Assembly (NCBI RefSeq): GCF_001907675.1
Contig: NZ_MPNT01000052.1
Span: forward strand, 1 to 29,176
Direction: 5' to 3'
DNA length: 29,176 nt
From: Mycobacterium paraffinicum
Lineage (GTDB): Bacteria > Actinomycetota > Actinomycetes > Mycobacteriales > Mycobacteriaceae
Shown: in pieces, positions 1-8,918 of the stretch
How the letters are laid out: each line of letters begins with the position of its first letter
Position numbering within the stretch: the first letter of the stretch is position 1
The notes under the pieces: model-generated
The model's database searches: none
What the model was told of the DNA's origin: nothing
The model's input: only the letters and a program-made list of their open reading frames with translations
Position numbers and translations under genes: made by a program

Positions 1-436
1 GTCCCGGACCGGCCGCGTGCGCGGGATCGATGCCGGTCGGCAGGTGCGACTGCGCACCCGGTTCGACGCCCGCCGCGGGGACGTGCGGCACCGGCGAGCC
101 GTCGGGGAGCGCCGCGCCGGGCTCGGCCGCCGTGCCGGGCATCGTCAGGAACTGGTTCACCGACTGGGCCACGTTCCGTGATTCGCCGGGCGCGCCCTGG
201 TTGTGGCTGAAGGCCTGCGCCGCCGCCATGAGCAGCTGGGTCGCCTGCCCCGGGTTGGTGGCGGCCTGCTGGATGATCGGGCTCAGCTGCGACAGCGCAG
301 GCAGGCCCGGGAGTTCCTGGGTCGAATTCGGTTGCGGTGTCGCCGGGTCGGCTGCCGCGCTCGGGCAGAACCCGAACGCGGCAGCCGATGCAACGACAGC
401 GGCCAATCCTTTGGACAGATTCCAAGTGGTTGCCAC
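1..436 (-). CDS. Secreted Ala/Pro-rich protein, Rv1157c-like (3' end outside window)
   Basis: Partial gene: the first 145 codons are present and the rest lies beyond the left edge. I chose the GTG start at 436-434 because a GGAGGA ribosome site sits six bases upstream; an in-frame ATG 18 bases further upstream would overlap that site. Residues 1-30 look like an export signal: a basic N-terminus (Lys at 9), an Ala/Val core and an A-A-A-D cleavage-like site. The mature part is rich in Ala, Pro and Gln with no recognisable catalytic motif. Composition, signal and position next to an Rv1158c-like gene match the M. tuberculosis Rv1157c family, whose function is unknown. It is probably secreted or attached to the cell envelope. 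The 50-base gap to the upstream gene suggests possible co-transcription. Confidence 0.8.
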   Translation of the reverse strand, partial: MATTWNLSKGLAAVVASAAAFGFCPSAAADPATPQPNSTQELPGLPALSQLSPIIQQAATNPGQATQLLMAAAQAFSHNQGAPGESRNVAQSVNQFLTMPGTAAEPGAALPDGSPVPHVPAAGVEPGAQSHLPTGIDPAHAAGPG

Positions 437-486
437 GGTGTGTCCTCCGGTCATTTGGGGGTTGGCGTTGCTGTCTGGCTAATTAC

Positions 487-1158
487 TCAGGGCAGGGCGG
501 CGAGCAGCGGAGCTACCGGGTTGGCCCCGGTGGCCGGTGCGGCCGGTGCTGCCGGGGCGGCCGGCGCCGCGGGAGCCCCGGCGAGCGCCGGCAGGTCCTC
601 CGGGAGGGTCATCTGCGCGGGCACGTTGACCGGCAGGTTCGGCAGGAACGCCGGCATGTTGACCTTCGCCTGAGGAATCTGCGGGGTCGGCGGGGTGGCG
701 GGGGCGGTCGGCGTCGACAGCCCCGGGATGGCCGGCAGTCCGGGAATGGACGACGTGGCCGGTGCGGCGGGCGCCGCGGGTGCCGGCTGCGTCAGGCCGG
801 GGATCAGCCCCTGCAGGCCCTGCGCCGTCGACGGGGCGGAAGGCGTCGGTGCCTGCGCCAGCCCGGGGATCGACGGGATCGCCGCGGAAGTCGCCGGTGA
901 CGGCGCGGCGGCCGACGGAACACCCGGGAAGGTGATGCCGGGGGCGGCCGGCGCGGCCGGCGGGGTCGCGCCGAGGGCGGTCGCGAGGTTCTGCAGGATT
1001 TGGGGCGCGTTGGCCGCCGAACTGATCAGCTGCTGCGGAATGTTCGGGATCGGCGGAGCCGGCACGGGGTCGGCGTGGGCGATACCGCCCGTGAGTAGGG
1101 CTGCGGACGAACCGACTACGACGGCCGCTGCACGCAAGTAAGTCCAGATGGTTGGCAT
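487..1158 (-). CDS. Secreted Ala/Pro-rich protein, Rv1158c-like
   Basis: 223-residue protein of unknown function. I chose the ATG at 1158-1156, which has GGGAGAG just upstream; a longer in-frame ORF back to 1239 adds 27 residues without signal-peptide character. Residues 1-33 form a signal peptide (hydrophobic AAAVVVGSSAALLTGG, cleavage near H-A-D). The mature protein is dominated by Pro, Ala and Ile: repeated I-P-G-L units in the middle and four tandem APA-type triplets near the C-terminus. Low-complexity Pro/Ala segments are typical of exported mycobacterial wall-associated proteins. It matches Rv1158c by position and N-terminus. No enzyme motif is visible, so its role is not assigned. Confidence 0.85.
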   Translation of the reverse strand: MPTIWTYLRAAAVVVGSSAALLTGGIAHADPVPAPPIPNIPQQLISSAANAPQILQNLATALGATPPAAPAAPGITFPGVPSAAAPSPATSAAIPSIPGLAQAPTPSAPSTAQGLQGLIPGLTQPAPAAPAAPATSSIPGLPAIPGLSTPTAPATPPTPQIPQAKVNMPAFLPNLPVNVPAQMTLPEDLPALAGAPAAPAAPAAPAAPATGANPVAPLLAALP

Positions 1159-1336
1159 GACTCTCCCTGGTTGTGGATTACGGGGTCCAGCGCCGAAGCT
1201 ACGTTGATACTGGTGGGACTCAAGTGACACGTGTGGCATTTATTTGATCGTTATTGATACGAGTGACGGCGGTGACCGAACGCCCACCGACCAGGGCATC
1301 GGCCGCGACGCCGTCCGCCCGGCCCGCCCCGATCGC

Positions 1337-1342
1337 TAAAGT
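1337..1342 (+). promoter_or_regulatory. Possible -10 box of pimE
   Basis: TAAAGT fits the mycobacterial TANNNT consensus. It ends six bases before the ATC at 1349, the spacing seen before several starts in this window. No convincing -35 is visible. The hexamer contains the TAA that closes the pimE frame upstream, so translation in this frame cannot begin before it. The 190-base gap 1159-1348 also has an AT-rich patch at 1236-1260 and an ACACGTGT palindrome at 1227-1234, which may belong to promoters of either neighbour. Confidence 0.4.
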
Positions 1343-1348
1343 CGGCTC

Positions 1349-2593
1349 ATCGACACCACCTCGGCCGCCCCGGCGGCATCCCCCCGCCGGCGGTTCGCGA
1401 GCCTGCTCCGGGCGGCCGCGCCCGGGCTGCTGCTCGCCAGCGTCGCCGCGCGGCTCGCGTGGACCTACCTGGCGCCGCACGGCGCCAACTTCGTCGACCT
1501 GCACGTCTACCTCGGCGGGGCCGCCGCCATCGACCACCCCGGCATGCTCTACAGCTACGTCTACGCCGACCAGACGCCCGACTTCCCGCTGCCGTTCACC
1601 TATCCGCCCTTCGCGGCGGTCGTGTTCTACCCGCTGAGCCTGCTGCCGTTCGGCCCGGTCGCCTTCGCGTGGCAGATCGCGACGATGGCCGCGTTGTACG
1701 GCGGGATCCGGATCAGTCAGCGCCTGATCGGCGTCGCGCCCGGCGGCGAGGGCCGCCGCGTGGCCATGGCGTGGACGGCGATCACGATCTGGATCGAGCC
1801 GCTGCGCAGCACGTTCGACTACGGGCAGGTCAACGTGTTGCTGATGCTCTTGGTGCTATGGGCGGTGTTGACGACGCGGTGGTGGCTGTCGGGGCTACTG
1901 GTGGGCGTGGCGGCCGGCATCAAGCTGACGCCCGCCATCTCGGGCGTCTACCTGGTCGGGGTGCGGCGATGGGCCGCGGCGGGCTTCTCCGCCGTCGTCT
2001 TCCTCGCCACCATCGGCGTGTCGGCTCTAGTGGTCGGCGATCAGACCGGCTACTACTTCACGAAGCTGCTGGGCGACGCGCACCGCGTCGGGCCCATCGC
2101 CACGTCGATCAATCAGTCCTGGCGCGGCGGCATCTCCCGGATCCTGGGCCACGACGCCGGCTTCGGCCCGCCGGTCCTGATCGCCATCGGCGCCACGGCG
2201 GTGGTGGCCTTTTTGGCCTGGCGGGCGCTGGACCCGTCCGACCGGCTGGGCAAGTTGCTGGTGGTCGAGCTGTTCGGGCTGCTGCTGTCTCCCATTTCGT
2301 GGACCCACCACTGGGTGTGGCTGGTGCCGTTGATGATCTGGGCGATTCACGGACCGCCGCGCGAACGCCCCGGCGCGCGAACCGTGGGGTGGGGCTGGCT
2401 GGCGCTCACCCTCGTCGGCGTGCCGTGGCTGCTGCTGTTCGCGCAGCCGACCATCTGGCAGATCAGCCGGCCGTGGTATCTGGCCTGGGCCGGCCTGGTC
2501 TACATCGTGGCCGCCGTGGCGACGCTGGCCTGGATCGCCGCCACGGGCGGGCGTCGCGCTAGCGTGCCGGTCACCGCCCGGTCGAAGGACTAG
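1349..2593 (+). CDS. pimE: PimE, polyprenyl-phosphate-mannose dependent alpha-1,2-mannosyltransferase (start uncertain)
   Basis: Integral membrane GT87-type mannosyltransferase that adds an alpha-1,2-mannose to Ac1PIM4 in polar PIM synthesis, using polyprenyl-phosphate-mannose on the outer face of the plasma membrane. About ten hydrophobic segments alternate with short loops, as in the roughly 430-residue family. The Asp of N-F-V-D-L-H-V-Y (codon 1496) corresponds to the essential first-loop Asp reported for mycobacterial PimE. The frame is closed by TAA at 1337 and contains no ATG, GTG or TTG before 1544. Starting at 1544 would remove that Asp and the first helix. I therefore give an ATC start at 1349 (414 residues) as provisional; a sequencing frameshift is the other explanation. 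The stop codon shares a CTAG palindrome with the stop of the convergent gene. Confidence 0.8.
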   Translation: MDTTSAAPAASPRRRFASLLRAAAPGLLLASVAARLAWTYLAPHGANFVDLHVYLGGAAAIDHPGMLYSYVYADQTPDFPLPFTYPPFAAVVFYPLSLLPFGPVAFAWQIATMAALYGGIRISQRLIGVAPGGEGRRVAMAWTAITIWIEPLRSTFDYGQVNVLLMLLVLWAVLTTRWWLSGLLVGVAAGIKLTPAISGVYLVGVRRWAAAGFSAVVFLATIGVSALVVGDQTGYYFTKLLGDAHRVGPIATSINQSWRGGISRILGHDAGFGPPVLIAIGATAVVAFLAWRALDPSDRLGKLLVVELFGLLLSPISWTHHWVWLVPLMIWAIHGPPRERPGARTVGWGWLALTLVGVPWLLLFAQPTIWQISRPWYLAWAGLVYIVAAVATLAWIAATGGRRASVPVTARSKD

Positions 2594-2874
2594 CCCCCGA
2601 CGATCCCGTCGATGTCGTGCGCCATGGCGACGTCCTTGTCGGTGATGCCGCCCTCGGAATGCGTCACCAGAACGAAAGTCACCGTCCGCCAACGGATATC
2701 GATATCCGGGTGATGGTCCTTGCTCTCGGCGTGCTCACCCACCCGGCGCACCGCGTCGATGCCGGCGAGAAAGCTGGGGAACTTGATCGACCGGCGCAGC
2801 GCACCGTCGACGCGTTCCCATCCGTTGAGATCGGGCAGTGCGGCGTCCACCTGCTCATCCGTTAACACAGCCAT
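2590..2874 (-). CDS. Pterin-4-alpha-carbinolamine dehydratase (Rv1159A-like)
   Basis: 94-residue single-domain protein of the PCD/DCoH family, which dehydrates 4a-hydroxy-tetrahydropterins during cofactor recycling. The signature is visible at residues 50-62: E-S-K-D-H-H-P followed by D-I-D-I-R-W, then T-H-S-E-G-G and T-D-K-D, all expected in the active site. Full family length. The ATG at 2874 gives a protein beginning M-A-V-L-T-D, as in the family. It is divergent from mutT2 with only 24 bases between the two start codons, and convergent with pimE. A physiological pterin substrate in mycobacteria is not established, so only the family is certain. Confidence 0.9.
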   Translation of the reverse strand: MAVLTDEQVDAALPDLNGWERVDGALRRSIKFPSFLAGIDAVRRVGEHAESKDHHPDIDIRWRTVTFVLVTHSEGGITDKDVAMAHDIDGIVGG

Positions 2875-2898
2875 ATTTCGACCGTATACCGTCTGGCC
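2875..2898. promoter_or_regulatory. Compact divergent promoter sharing a palindromic -10
   Basis: The 24 bases between the two divergent ATG codons contain the palindrome GTATAC (2884-2889). Read rightward, TATACC at 2885-2890 lies eight bases before the mutT2 ATG. Read leftward, TATACG lies eight bases before the dehydratase ATG. Each strand therefore has a TATAnn hexamer at the same distance from its start codon, suggesting two near-leaderless transcripts that compete for the same DNA. The promoter assignment is inferred. Confidence 0.5.
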
Positions 2899-3303
2899 AT
2901 GCCGACCCAGATCGTCGTCGCGGGCGCGATCATCCGCCGCGCCACGGTGCTGGTGGCGCAACGCGTCCGGCCGCCCGAGCTGGCCGGCCGCTGGGAACTG
3001 CCCGGCGGCAAGGTCGCTTCCGGCGAAACGGAGCGGGACGCGCTCGCCCGGGAGCTGGCCGAGGAGCTGGGCCTCGAGGTCGGCGACGTCATGGTGGGCG
3101 ACCGCCTGGGCCACGACATCGCGCTGGACGGCATGACGCTGCGGGCATACCGCGTGCGGCTGCTCAGCGGCGAACCGCATGCGCGCGACCATCGGGCGGT
3201 GCGCTGGGTGAGCGCGGGCGAGCTGCGCGATGTCGACTGGGTGCCCGCAGACCGCGGCTGGGTCGCTGACCTGGTGCGGACGCTGTCCACGGCCTCGTCA
3301 TAA
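2899..3303 (+). CDS. mutT2: MutT2, Nudix nucleotide-pool hydrolase
   Basis: 134-residue Nudix hydrolase. The complete Nudix box G-x5-E-x7-R-E-x2-E-E-x-G is at residues 37-58 (G37, E43, R51, E52, E55, E56, G58), so the metal-binding site is intact. Small MutT enzymes of this type hydrolyse oxidised or non-canonical nucleoside triphosphates to monophosphates; the M. tuberculosis MutT2 (Rv1160) is known to act on dCTP/5-methyl-dCTP and 8-oxo-dGTP-type substrates. The ATG at 2899 gives [10 protein letters not shown], the normal family N-terminus. In H37Rv narGHJI follows; here typA follows after 161 bases. Confidence 0.92.
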   Translation: MPTQIVVAGAIIRRATVLVAQRVRPPELAGRWELPGGKVASGETERDALARELAEELGLEVGDVMVGDRLGHDIALDGMTLRAYRVRLLSGEPHARDHRAVRWVSAGELRDVDWVPADRGWVADLVRTLSTASS

Positions 3304-3329
3304 CTGGCCCGCACAGCTTTCCGTCGCGC

Positions 3330-3396
3330 GTGCGTCCTGGGCTTTCGGGGTGCGGCCAGGGCGACGACACGCCGTGGCGGGCCACCCTGGACGCAC
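3330..3396 (+). terminator. Stem-loop between mutT2 and typA, with two alternative pairings
   Basis: GTGCG-g-CCAGGG at 3350-3361 pairs with CCCTGG-a-CGCAC at 3385-3396 (11 pairs, one mismatch), enclosing a small GTGG/CCAC hairpin. The same 3' arm, GGACGCAC at 3389-3396, can instead pair perfectly over eight bases with GTGCGTCC at 3330-3337. There is no T-tract, which is usual for mycobacterial terminators. It may end mutT2 transcription or act in the region upstream of typA. Confidence 0.45.
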
Positions 3397-3451
3397 ACCG
3401 GACGACCGGCGGGGCGTACCTGCCAGTTCGCCTTTGACCGCCCCGCGCTGC

Positions 3452-3457
3452 CACAAT
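3452..3457 (+). promoter_or_regulatory. Possible -10 of typA
   Basis: CACAAT ends seven bases before the GTG start at 3465, placing the expected transcription start at or next to the start codon. No Shine-Dalgarno sequence precedes the GTG, which fits a leaderless mRNA. TTGACC at 3434-3439 is a -35-like element, but its 12-base spacer is too short for a standard promoter. Confidence 0.35.
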
Positions 3458-3464
3458 CACCGAC

Positions 3465-5354
3465 GTGCCATTCCGTAACGTCGCCATCGTCGCCCACGTC
3501 GACCACGGCAAGACCACCCTGGTGGACGCGATGCTGCGGCAGTCGGGCGCCCTGACCCACCGCGGCGACGACACCCAGGAACGCATCATGGACAGCGGTG
3601 ACCTGGAAAAGGAAAAGGGCATCACCATCCTGGCCAAGAACACCGCCGTGCACCGCCGCAACCCGGACGGAACTGTCACCGTCATCAACGTGATCGACAC
3701 CCCCGGGCACGCCGACTTCGGCGGCGAGGTGGAGCGCGGCCTGTCCATGGTGGACGGGGTGCTGCTGCTGGTCGACGCGTCGGAGGGGCCGCTGCCGCAG
3801 ACGAGGTTCGTGCTGCGTAAGGCGCTGGCGGCGCACCTCCCGGTGATCCTCGTCGTCAACAAGACCGACCGGCCCGACGCCCGCATCGCCGAGGTCGTCG
3901 ACGCCAGCCACGACCTGCTGCTCGACGTCGCCTCCGACCTCGACGACGCAGCCGCCAAGGCCGCCGAGCACGCGCTGGGCCTGCCGACGCTGTACGCCTC
4001 CGGCCGCGCCGGCATCGCCAGCACCACCCAACCGGCCGACGGCGAGGTGCCCGCCGGCGACAACCTGGACCCGCTGTTCGACGTCCTGATGGAGCACATC
4101 CCGCCGCCGTCGGGGGATCCCGAGGCGCCGCTGCAGGCGCTGGTGACCAACCTCGACGCGTCCGCGTTCCTCGGCCGGCTCGCGCTGATCCGCATCTACA
4201 ACGGCAAGCTGCGCAAGGGCCAGCAGGTCGCCTGGATGCGTGAGGTGGACGGGGTGCCCGTCATCACCAGCGCCAAGATCACCGAGCTGCTCGCCACCGA
4301 GGGCGTCGAGCGCAGCCCCACCGACGAGGCGATCGCCGGCGACATCGTCGCGGTCGCCGGGCTGCCCGAGATCATGATCGGCGACACGCTTGCCGACCCC
4401 GACCACGCCCACGCGCTGCCGCGGATCACCGTGGACGAACCGGCGATCTCGGTGACCATCGGCACCAACACCTCGCCGCTGGCGGGCAAGGTGTCGGGCC
4501 ACAAGCTGACCGCCCGCATGGTCCGCAATCGCCTCGACCAGGAGCTGGTCGGCAACGTCTCCATCCGGGTGGTGGACATCGGCCGGCCGGACGCCTGGGA
4601 GGTCCAGGGCCGCGGCGAGCTCGCGCTGGCCGTGTTGGTCGAACAGATGCGGCGGGAGGGCTTCGAGCTCACCGTCGGCAAGCCGCAGGTGGTCACCAAG
4701 ACGATCGACGGCAAGCTGCACGAGCCGTTCGAGGCGATGACGATCGACTGCCCGCAGGAATTCGTCGGCGCCATCACCCAATTGATGGCCGCCCGCAAGG
4801 GCCGCATGGAGGAGATGGCCAACCACGCGGCCGGCTGGGTCCGGATGGACTTCATCGTGCCCAGCCGCGGCCTGATCGGCTTCCGCACCGACTTCCTCAC
4901 CATCACCCGCGGCACCGGCATCGCCAACGCCGTCTTCGACGGCTACCGGCCGTGGGCCGGGGAGATCCGGGCCCGCCACACCGGCTCGCTGGTGTCCGAT
5001 CGGTCCGGCGTCATCACGCCGTTCGCGATGATCCAGCTCGCCGACCGCGGCCAGTTCTTCGTCGAGCCCGGCCAGGACACCTACGAGGGCATGGTCGTCG
5101 GAATCAACCCGCGCGCAGAGGATCTCGACATCAACGTCACCAGGGAGAAGAAGCTCACCAACATGCGCTCGTCGACCGCGGACGTGATCGAGACCCTGGC
5201 CAAGCCGCTCGAGCTCGACCTGGAACAGGCCATGGAGTTCTGCGCCCAGGACGAATGCGTCGAGGTGACTCCGGAGATCGTGCGGGTCCGCAAGGTCGAG
5301 CTGGACGCCACGACCCGGGCCCGCAGCCGGGCGCGGGCCAAGGCCCGGGGTTAA
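3465..5354 (+). CDS. typA: TypA/BipA ribosome-associated translational GTPase
   Basis: 629-residue GTPase of the EF-G-like family that binds the ribosome and helps assembly or stress adaptation. G1 A-H-V-D-H-G-K-T is at residues 10-17, G3 D-T-P-G-H at 78-82 and G4 N-K-T-D at 132-135; all are canonical. Domain II/III, EF-G-domain-V-like and BipA-specific C-terminal regions follow, including the V-P-S-R-G-L-I-G-F segment typical of BipA. Length matches Rv1165 (about 628). The GTG start gives M-P-F-R-N-V-A-I-V, the family N-terminus. The C-terminus is an Arg/Ala-rich basic tail that may contact rRNA. lpqW starts 51 bases downstream but has its own promoter-like hexamer. Confidence 0.95.
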   Translation: MPFRNVAIVAHVDHGKTTLVDAMLRQSGALTHRGDDTQERIMDSGDLEKEKGITILAKNTAVHRRNPDGTVTVINVIDTPGHADFGGEVERGLSMVDGVLLLVDASEGPLPQTRFVLRKALAAHLPVILVVNKTDRPDARIAEVVDASHDLLLDVASDLDDAAAKAAEHALGLPTLYASGRAGIASTTQPADGEVPAGDNLDPLFDVLMEHIPPPSGDPEAPLQALVTNLDASAFLGRLALIRIYNGKLRKGQQVAWMREVDGVPVITSAKITELLATEGVERSPTDEAIAGDIVAVAGLPEIMIGDTLADPDHAHALPRITVDEPAISVTIGTNTSPLAGKVSGHKLTARMVRNRLDQELVGNVSIRVVDIGRPDAWEVQGRGELALAVLVEQMRREGFELTVGKPQVVTKTIDGKLHEPFEAMTIDCPQEFVGAITQLMAARKGRMEEMANHAAGWVRMDFIVPSRGLIGFRTDFLTITRGTGIANAVFDGYRPWAGEIRARHTGSLVSDRSGVITPFAMIQLADRGQFFVEPGQDTYEGMVVGINPRAEDLDINVTREKKLTNMRSSTADVIETLAKPLELDLEQAMEFCAQDECVEVTPEIVRVRKVELDATTRARSRARAKARG

Positions 5355-5392
5355 TCGCGCGTGCTTGGGCGGGCTGCCGGGCAGCTGCTCGT

Positions 5393-5398
5393 TACCCT
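5393..5398 (+). promoter_or_regulatory. Possible -10 of lpqW
   Basis: TACCCT fits TANNNT and ends seven bases before the ATG at 5406. This supports a leaderless lpqW transcript and argues for the ATG at 5406 rather than the in-frame GTG at 5361. Confidence 0.4.
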
Positions 5399-5405
5399 GA
5401 TCGGC

Positions 5406-7289
5406 ATGCCGAGACGAGTCCGCCGTTTCTTCGTGACGGCCGGCGTGCTCCTCTCGCTGGTCGGACTGGCGCTGGCGGCGTGCACGGTGAACCCCCCGCC
5501 GGCGCCGCAGAGCACCGACACGCCGCACAACTCGCCCCCGCCCCCGCCGCGGCCCACCCAGATCATCATGGGCATCGACTCGATCGGCGCCGGCTTCAAC
5601 CCGCACCTGCTGTCCGACCTGTCCCCGGTGAACGCGGCGATCAGCGCGCTGGTGCTGCCGAGCGCGTTCCGGCCGGTGCCCGACCCCGCGACCCCCACGG
5701 GCTCGCGCTGGGAGATGGACCCGACCCTGCTGGAGTCCGCAGAAGTCACCAACCAGAACCCGTTCACGGTGACCTACAAAATCCGGCCGGAGGCGCAGTG
5801 GACCGACAACGCGCCGATCGCCGCCGACGACTTCTGGTACCTGTGGCGGCAGATGGTCAGCCAGCCCGGCGTCGTCGATCCCGCCGGCTACGACCTCATC
5901 ACCGGCGTGCAGTCGCTGGAGGGCGGCAAGCAGGCGGTGGTCACCTTCGCCCAGCCGTATCCGTCGTGGAAAGAGTTGTTCAGCAACATCATTCCGGCGC
6001 ACATCGTCAAGGACGTGCCGGGCGGTTTCGCGGCCGGGCTGGCCCGAGCGCTCCCCGTGACCGGCGGCCAGTTCCGGGTGGAGAGCATCGATCCCCAGCG
6101 CGACGAGATCGTGGTGGCCCGCAACGACCGCTATTGGGGGTCACCGGCCAAGCCCGCCGTCATCCTGTTCCGGCGCGCCGGGGCGCCGGCCGCGCTGGCC
6201 GATTCGGTGCGCAACGGCGACACCCAGGTGGCGCAGGTGCACGGCGGATCGGCGGCCTTCGCGCAGCTGTCCGCCATCCCGGATGTGCGCACCGCCCGGA
6301 TCGTGACGCCGCGGGTCATGCAGCTGACGTTGCGAGCCAACGAGCCCAAGCTGTCCGACCCTCAGGTGCGCAAGGCGATCCTCGGGCTGCTCGACGTCGA
6401 CCTGCTCGCGGCGGTGGGCGCGGGCAGCGACAACACCGTCACGCTGGACCAGGCCCAGATCCGCGCGCCCAGTGACCCCGGCTACGAGCCGACCGCGCCG
6501 CCCGCGATGACGACGCCGGCGGCGCTGGCCCTGCTGGAGGGCGCCGGCTTCAAGGTCGAGGGCAACGCGACAGCGTCGCCCGCTCCGACGTCGGCGAACA
6601 CCGCGCCGCCCGAGGTCATCCGAGGCCGGATCAGCAAGGACGGTCAACAGCTGTCGCTGGTCATCGGCGTCGCGGCCAACGACCCGACCTCCGTCGCGGT
6701 GGCCAACACCGCGGCCGACCAGTTGCGCAACGTGGGGATCGCCGCCAGCGTGCTCGCGCTGGACCCGGTGACGCTGTATCGCGACGCCCTGAACAACAAC
6801 CAGGTGGACGCGATCGTCGGCTGGCATCAGGCGGGCGGGAACCTGGCGACGCGGCTGGCGTCGCGATACGGCTGCCCGGCGCTGGAGGCGACGCAGGTGC
6901 CCACGTCCACCGGGCCGACCACCAATCCGCCCTCGTCGACCGCGCCGCCCAGCACGGGGTCGAGCGCCTCCGCCACCACGCCGACGTCGTCGCCGCCCAG
7001 TCGGCCGCCGGACCCCAACGCCCTGGTGCAGGCGCCGTCGAACCTCACCGGCATCTGCGACCGCAGCGTCCAGTCGAACATCGACGCCGCCCTCAACGGC
7101 ACCAAAAACATCAACGACGTGATCACCGCGGTCGAGCCGCGGCTGTGGAACATGTCCACGGTGTTGCCGATCCTGCAGGACACCACGATCGTCGCGGCAG
7201 GCCCCAGCGTGCAGAACGTCAGCCTGACGGGCGCGGTGCCGGTCGGCATCGTCGGCGACGCCGGCCAATGGATCAAGACCGGGCCCTGA
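5406..7289 (+). CDS. lpqW: LpqW, lipoprotein that channels intermediates into LAM synthesis
   Basis: 627-residue lipoprotein with an extracytoplasmic solute-binding protein (family 5, oligopeptide/DppA-like) fold. The signal peptide carries a lipobox L-A-A-C with the acylated Cys at residue 26, followed by a Pro-rich linker. Near residues 505-540 there is a Pro/Ser/Thr low-complexity insert. In mycobacteria LpqW (Rv1166) is known to steer PIM intermediates between polar PIMs and lipomannan/LAM, working opposite PimE, whose gene is about 3 kb upstream. There is no neighbouring ABC transporter, consistent with a regulatory rather than transport role. A longer form starting at GTG 5361 would bury the signal peptide and is less likely. 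Confidence 0.92.
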   Translation: MPRRVRRFFVTAGVLLSLVGLALAACTVNPPPAPQSTDTPHNSPPPPPRPTQIIMGIDSIGAGFNPHLLSDLSPVNAAISALVLPSAFRPVPDPATPTGSRWEMDPTLLESAEVTNQNPFTVTYKIRPEAQWTDNAPIAADDFWYLWRQMVSQPGVVDPAGYDLITGVQSLEGGKQAVVTFAQPYPSWKELFSNIIPAHIVKDVPGGFAAGLARALPVTGGQFRVESIDPQRDEIVVARNDRYWGSPAKPAVILFRRAGAPAALADSVRNGDTQVAQVHGGSAAFAQLSAIPDVRTARIVTPRVMQLTLRANEPKLSDPQVRKAILGLLDVDLLAAVGAGSDNTVTLDQAQIRAPSDPGYEPTAPPAMTTPAALALLEGAGFKVEGNATASPAPTSANTAPPEVIRGRISKDGQQLSLVIGVAANDPTSVAVANTAADQLRNVGIAASVLALDPVTLYRDALNNNQVDAIVGWHQAGGNLATRLASRYGCPALEATQVPTSTGPTTNPPSSTAPPSTGSSASATTPTSSPPSRPPDPNALVQAPSNLTGICDRSVQSNIDAALNGTKNINDVITAVEPRLWNMSTVLPILQDTTIVAAGPSVQNVSLTGAVPVGIVGDAGQWIKTGP

Positions 7290-7296
7290 TCGGGCG

Positions 7297-7902
7297 TTAG
7301 TCCCGCCGGGTCCGCGGCGGGATCACGGTGTCGACGATCAGCGCCAGCTCCCGGCGGTTGGGCGGCGATCCGGTCAGCAGGAAGTGCTGATTGATCAGGG
7401 CCGGGCCGATGCGCCCGGTGAGCGGGGTGATCATCTCCGGATCGAGGTCGCCCTCCTCCACCGCGGCCTGCAGGATCGCGTCGACGATCTGGAGGCGGGG
7501 AGCCACCACCGCGTCGGCGAAGATGGCCCGCATCTCGGGTTCGTGCAGGAGCTGGTTGACGGTGGCCATGCCGGGGAACGCGGTCTTGCCGGCGCAGATG
7601 TCGCGGTGCGCGGTGAAGACCGTCAGCAGGTTGTCCCGGGCCGACCGGCCGGCTCGCGCCTCCGGCAACGGCGGCAAGGTATGGACCAGCGCGGCGTGCA
7701 CCAGCTCGCACTTGGTGGCCCAGCGCCGGTACAGCGCGGCCTTTCCGGTGTGGGCGCGCGCCGCGATCCCCTCCATCGTCAGCCCCCCATACCCGACTTC
7801 GGCGAGCTCGGCCAGGGTGGCCTCGTACAGCGCCCGTTCGAGGACCTCGCCCCGTCGGCGGCTCGGGCCGCCGGTCGGGGCGATCTTGGTGAGCTGCGGC
7901 AT
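7297..7902 (-). CDS. TetR-family transcriptional regulator (Rv1167c-like)
   Basis: 201-residue TetR repressor, the same length as Rv1167c. The N-terminal helix-turn-helix covers about residues 20-66, with T-M-E-G-I-A-A-R-A followed by the recognition-helix pattern K-A-A-L-Y-R-R-W. The C-terminal ligand domain is unassigned, so the inducer is unknown. ATG at 7902 lies six bases after a TACTAT hexamer. The gene is divergent from mshB across 79 bases, so it may regulate itself and mshB. It converges with lpqW, only seven bases between the stop codons. In H37Rv PPE17 and PE11 lie between this gene and mshB; they are absent here. Confidence 0.9.
   Translation of the reverse strand: MPQLTKIAPTGGPSRRRGEVLERALYEATLAELAEVGYGGLTMEGIAARAHTGKAALYRRWATKCELVHAALVHTLPPLPEARAGRSARDNLLTVFTAHRDICAGKTAFPGMATVNQLLHEPEMRAIFADAVVAPRLQIVDAILQAAVEEGDLDPEMITPLTGRIGPALINQHFLLTGSPPNRRELALIVDTVIPPRTRRD
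7302..7321 (+). terminator. Perfect 7-bp hairpin just after lpqW
   Basis: CCCGCCG at 7302-7308 pairs perfectly with CGGCGGG at 7315-7321 across a six-base loop, starting 12 bases after the lpqW stop codon. It lies inside the 3' end of the convergent TetR gene. A GC-rich stem without a T-tract fits mycobacterial intrinsic terminators. Confidence 0.5.
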
Positions 7903-7908
7903 CCCTCG

Positions 7909-7974
7909 ATAGTAGCCGCACGCGTTCCTATTGGACGCGACGAGACCGCAACGGCCGACGGCGGCGGGTAGGGT
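7909..7974. promoter_or_regulatory. Divergent promoter region of tetR and mshB
   Basis: On the minus strand TACTAT (7914-7909) ends six bases before the tetR ATG. On the plus strand TAGGGT (7969-7974) ends seven bases before the mshB ATG. Both fit TANNNT at leaderless spacing. A TetR operator would be expected between them, but I do not see a clear long palindrome. Confidence 0.45.
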
Positions 7975-7981
7975 GCCGTCC

Positions 7982-8884
7982 ATGCCTGAGACTCCGCGGC
8001 TGCTGTTCGTCCACGCGCATCCCGATGACGAGAGCCTCAGCAACGGCGCCACCATCGCCCACTACAGCGCCCGCGGGGCGGACGTGCGGGTCGTCACCTG
8101 CACGCTCGGCGAGGAGGGCGAGGTCATCGGCGAGCGCTGGGCCGAGCTGGCCGTCGATCGCGCGGATCAGTTGGGCGGCTACCGGATCGGCGAGCTCACC
8201 GCCGCGCTGCGCGAGCTGGGCGCCGGCGAACCCCACTACCTGGGCGGCGCCGGGCGCTGGCGCGACTCGGGGATGCGGGGCACGCCCGGACGGCGGCGCC
8301 GGCGGTTCATCGACGCCGACGAGCGGGAGGCCGTCGGCGCGCTGGTCGCCGTCATCCGCGAGCACCGCCCCCACGTCGTCGTGACCTATGACCCGGGCGG
8401 CGGCTATGGCCACCCCGATCATGTCCAGACCCACTCCGTCACGACGCGCGCGGTCGCCGCCGCGGGCTCCGACGACTTCCCCGGCGAGCCGTGGACGGTG
8501 CCGAAGTTCTACTGGTCGGTGTTCGCCACCCGGACCTTCCTGGCGGGCATCCGCGAACTGGGCCCAGAGGATCTGCAGCCCGAGTGGACGGTTCCTCCGG
8601 AGGAGGAGTTCGGGTTCGGGTACGCGGATGCCGACATCGACGCCGTCGTCGAGCCCGCCGTTGCGGCGTGGGCGGCAAAGAGGGCGGCGCTGGCCGCGCA
8701 CGCCACCCAGGTGATCGTCGGACCGACCGGCCGGGCCTGCGCCTTGTCGAACAACATGGCGCTGCCGATCCTGGCGGACGAACACTACGTGCTGGCCGCC
8801 GGCTCGGCGGGGGAGCGCGACGAGCGCGGCTGGGAGACGGATCTGCTCGCCGGGCTCGATTTCGGCGCGGGCGTCACACGGTAG
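7982..8884 (+). CDS. mshB: MshB, GlcNAc-Ins deacetylase of mycothiol synthesis
   Basis: 300-residue zinc-dependent deacetylase that converts 1-D-myo-inositol 2-acetamido-2-deoxy-glucopyranoside to GlcN-Ins, the second committed intermediate of mycothiol. The metal site is intact: A-H-P-D-D-E with His13, Asp15 and Asp16, and G-H-P-D-H with His144 and His147, at the numbering known for Rv1170. The ATG at 7982 is set by the [10 protein letters not shown] family N-terminus and the TAGGGT hexamer upstream. An in-frame ORF extending back to 7931 lacks conservation. Mycothiol is also the likely cofactor of the isomerase-like protein encoded at 12196. Confidence 0.95.
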   Translation: MPETPRLLFVHAHPDDESLSNGATIAHYSARGADVRVVTCTLGEEGEVIGERWAELAVDRADQLGGYRIGELTAALRELGAGEPHYLGGAGRWRDSGMRGTPGRRRRRFIDADEREAVGALVAVIREHRPHVVVTYDPGGGYGHPDHVQTHSVTTRAVAAAGSDDFPGEPWTVPKFYWSVFATRTFLAGIRELGPEDLQPEWTVPPEEEFGFGYADADIDAVVEPAVAAWAAKRAALAAHATQVIVGPTGRACALSNNMALPILADEHYVLAAGSAGERDERGWETDLLAGLDFGAGVTR

Positions 8885-8918
8885 GCTTGCGAATCAGGCA
8901 GCCACGGAAGGATTTCGC

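Noticed and set aside
1254..1637. Plus-strand frame overlapping the pimE start
   Set aside because: Past 1349 it is pimE read out of frame. Its beginning could only matter if a frameshift joins it to pimE, noted under pimE.
2862..6002. Very long minus-strand open frame (over 1000 codons) opposite mutT2, typA and lpqW
   Set aside because: Arg/Gly/His-rich translation with no domain; it is the antisense shadow of high-GC genes whose own motifs are intact.
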